Shown: piece by piece, positions 63,088 through 64,000 of the stretch | Numbering within the stretch: the first letter of the stretch is position 1 | How the letters are laid out: each line of letters starts with the position of its first letter | DNA from: Enterobacter cloacae complex sp. ECNIH7 | GTDB lineage: Bacteria; Pseudomonadota; Gammaproteobacteria; Enterobacterales; Enterobacteriaceae | DNA length: 64,000 nucleotides | Direction: 5' to 3' | Assembly: GCF_002208095.1 (NCBI RefSeq) | Contig: NZ_CP017990.1 | Location: 4,340,001-4,404,000, forward strand | Translations under genes and position numbers: made by a program | The notes under the pieces: generated by a model | The model's database searches: none | What the model was told of the DNA's origin: nothing | Seen by the model: the letters and a program-made list of their open reading frames with translations, nothing else

Positions 63088-64000
63088 CGTGTCGCCTCCG
63101 GCAGCGGACGTCCGGCAATCTGCGACTGCACCTGCGCGGCCATCAGCCCTAACGAGGCGTACGAATTCGAGATGGCCTCTTCACGCGAGATCAGTACGTA
63201 ATGCCCGGTTCGGCAGGCATTCAGGAACTGACACCAGCCCGGCATGACCGCATCCATCGCCGCCAGCTCGTCCTGCGGTTTACCGCCCGTATCCCCGCGC
63301 CAGGTGGCGAAGACGAAATCGGCATCCAGCTCCGGCAGGCGCTCGGCGCTGACGTCGATGCGCCCTCCTTCCGGGATGCTCTCAATCAGCGGCGGGAAGG
63401 TGAACCCGGCGTCGCGCAGCACGCGGCCCAGCGAGTGGTAGCTGTGCATGGCGTTAATCTTTCCCTGATTCGCCTGAATCACGGACACGGTCACCTTGCG
63501 GGTATCAATAGTCGCCTTCAGCGCCTTAATCTGCTCCTGATAGCGCCGCTCCAGAACCTTAAGCCGCGCCTGCGTTCCCGTCAGCTGAGCCAGCTTGCGG
63601 TAGATCTCCGGCGCGCCGCCGTCGAGATGATCGATGCTCACCGTCGGGGCAATTTTCGCCAGCTGTTCCACCGGGGTGTTGCGGGTCGGCTCGGTAACGA
63701 TCAGGTCAGGCTTTGCGGCGGCGATGGCTTCAATGTCGATATCGGCCGTGCCGATAAATTTAATGTCGGAATTATCGAAGTCGACGCCGGTCAACATGCC
63801 GCTGGAGCGCAGAAAGTGGCTGCCGTCCGGCCGCGTGCGGCCATGGCTTGCCACCGGCGGCACGCCAAGCTCAATCAGCGGAATGGTGATATCCAGATCG
63901 TGTAAAGAGACAATCCGTTTCGGATGAACCGGCACCACCACTTTTCGGTTCAGATCGTCAGTAAACGTCTGCGTCGGCTCCGCCGCACCCACCGCGAACC
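63084..64000 (-). CDS. Siderophore/iron ABC transporter substrate-binding protein, 5' end beyond window
   Basis: The C-terminal 305 codons of a class III binding protein are visible: HPKRIVSLHDLDITIPLIEL, then KPDLIVTEPTRNTP, as in FecB-like proteins. The frame stays open to the edge and the residues AVGAAEPTQ suggest a signal-peptide cleavage, so the start is just outside. Probably followed on the far side by permease and ATPase genes. Confidence 0.8.
   Translation of the reverse strand, partial: FAVGAAEPTQTFTDDLNRKVVVPVHPKRIVSLHDLDITIPLIELGVPPVASHGRTRPDGSHFLRSSGMLTGVDFDNSDIKFIGTADIDIEAIAAAKPDLIVTEPTRNTPVEQLAKIAPTVSIDHLDGGAPEIYRKLAQLTGTQARLKVLERRYQEQIKALKATIDTRKVTVSVIQANQGKINAMHSYHSLGRVLRDAGFTFPPLIESIPEGGRIDVSAERLPELDADFVFATWRGDTGGKPQDELAAMDAVMPGWCQFLNACRTGHYVLISREEAISNSYASLGLMAAQVQSQIAGRPLPEATR

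Overview
The window joins an ordinary enterobacterial chromosome (about 50.4-64 kb) to the inside of a large composite mobile island (1 to about 50.4 kb). The chromosomal side carries ygiQ (5' part only), a TrkH-type K+ transporter, ftsP, plsC, parC, ygiW, qseBC, mdaB, ygiN, a BON-LysM protein, a RpiR-type regulator and an iron-siderophore binding protein. This order and the protein sequences point to the Enterobacter cloacae complex or a close relative (inference). ParC keeps the wild-type quinolone-determining residues S80 and E84.

The island enters ygiQ exactly where the radical-SAM cysteine motif is encoded, between its second and third cysteine codons. Just inside that junction lie a 230-aa orphan protein and a tightly overlapping four-gene block, all on the minus strand: an intact tyrosine recombinase (IntA), a degenerate tyrosine-recombinase-fold protein (Tfp-like), a second intact large tyrosine recombinase (IntB) and a small HTH/coiled-coil protein (SRAP/TnpC-like). 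The layout matches the strand-biased circularizing integrative elements (SE, Tn6283-like) and the Tn554 family. It is probably the machinery that placed the island in ygiQ.

Left of this block (17.3-43.4 kb) is an IS-built cargo region. It holds an IS1 copy, a frmR-frmA-VOC-frmB formaldehyde operon with twin FrmR operators, a serine-recombinase tail, an IS3-family element, a relic of sequence that flanks aph(3')-I genes, and rclA with a truncated rclB. Next comes an IS1-bounded block with fecIRABCDE, an IS66 relic, an EAL fragment and lacIZY with a truncated lacA. It ends with a glutathione-independent formaldehyde dehydrogenase and a second IS3-family element. Much of this resembles large Klebsiella/Enterobacter resistance plasmids. 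The two IS1 copies around fec-lac face each other and share a 2-bp deletion in insB.

The far left (1-16.8 kb) looks like conjugative plasmid or ICE backbone read on the minus strand: a Rhs/YD-repeat protein running off the window, a ribbon-helix-helix regulator with a perfect operator, small membrane proteins, a TOPRIM primase-like protein, a YfbR-like HD nucleotidase and several unknown genes. Seven or eight of these genes have their own leader, in which the Shine-Dalgarno sequence pairs with an upstream arm and that arm can also pair with a third, more 5' arm. The arms differ in sequence from gene to gene but keep complementarity. This is the most unusual regulatory signal in the window. 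A KAP-family membrane NTPase (possible phage defence) and an orphan HipB-like antitoxin complete this side.

Two unusual small genes not longer than 48 codons (3577-3693 and 6678-6824) were added from direct reading. No rRNA, tRNA or CRISPR array was recognised.
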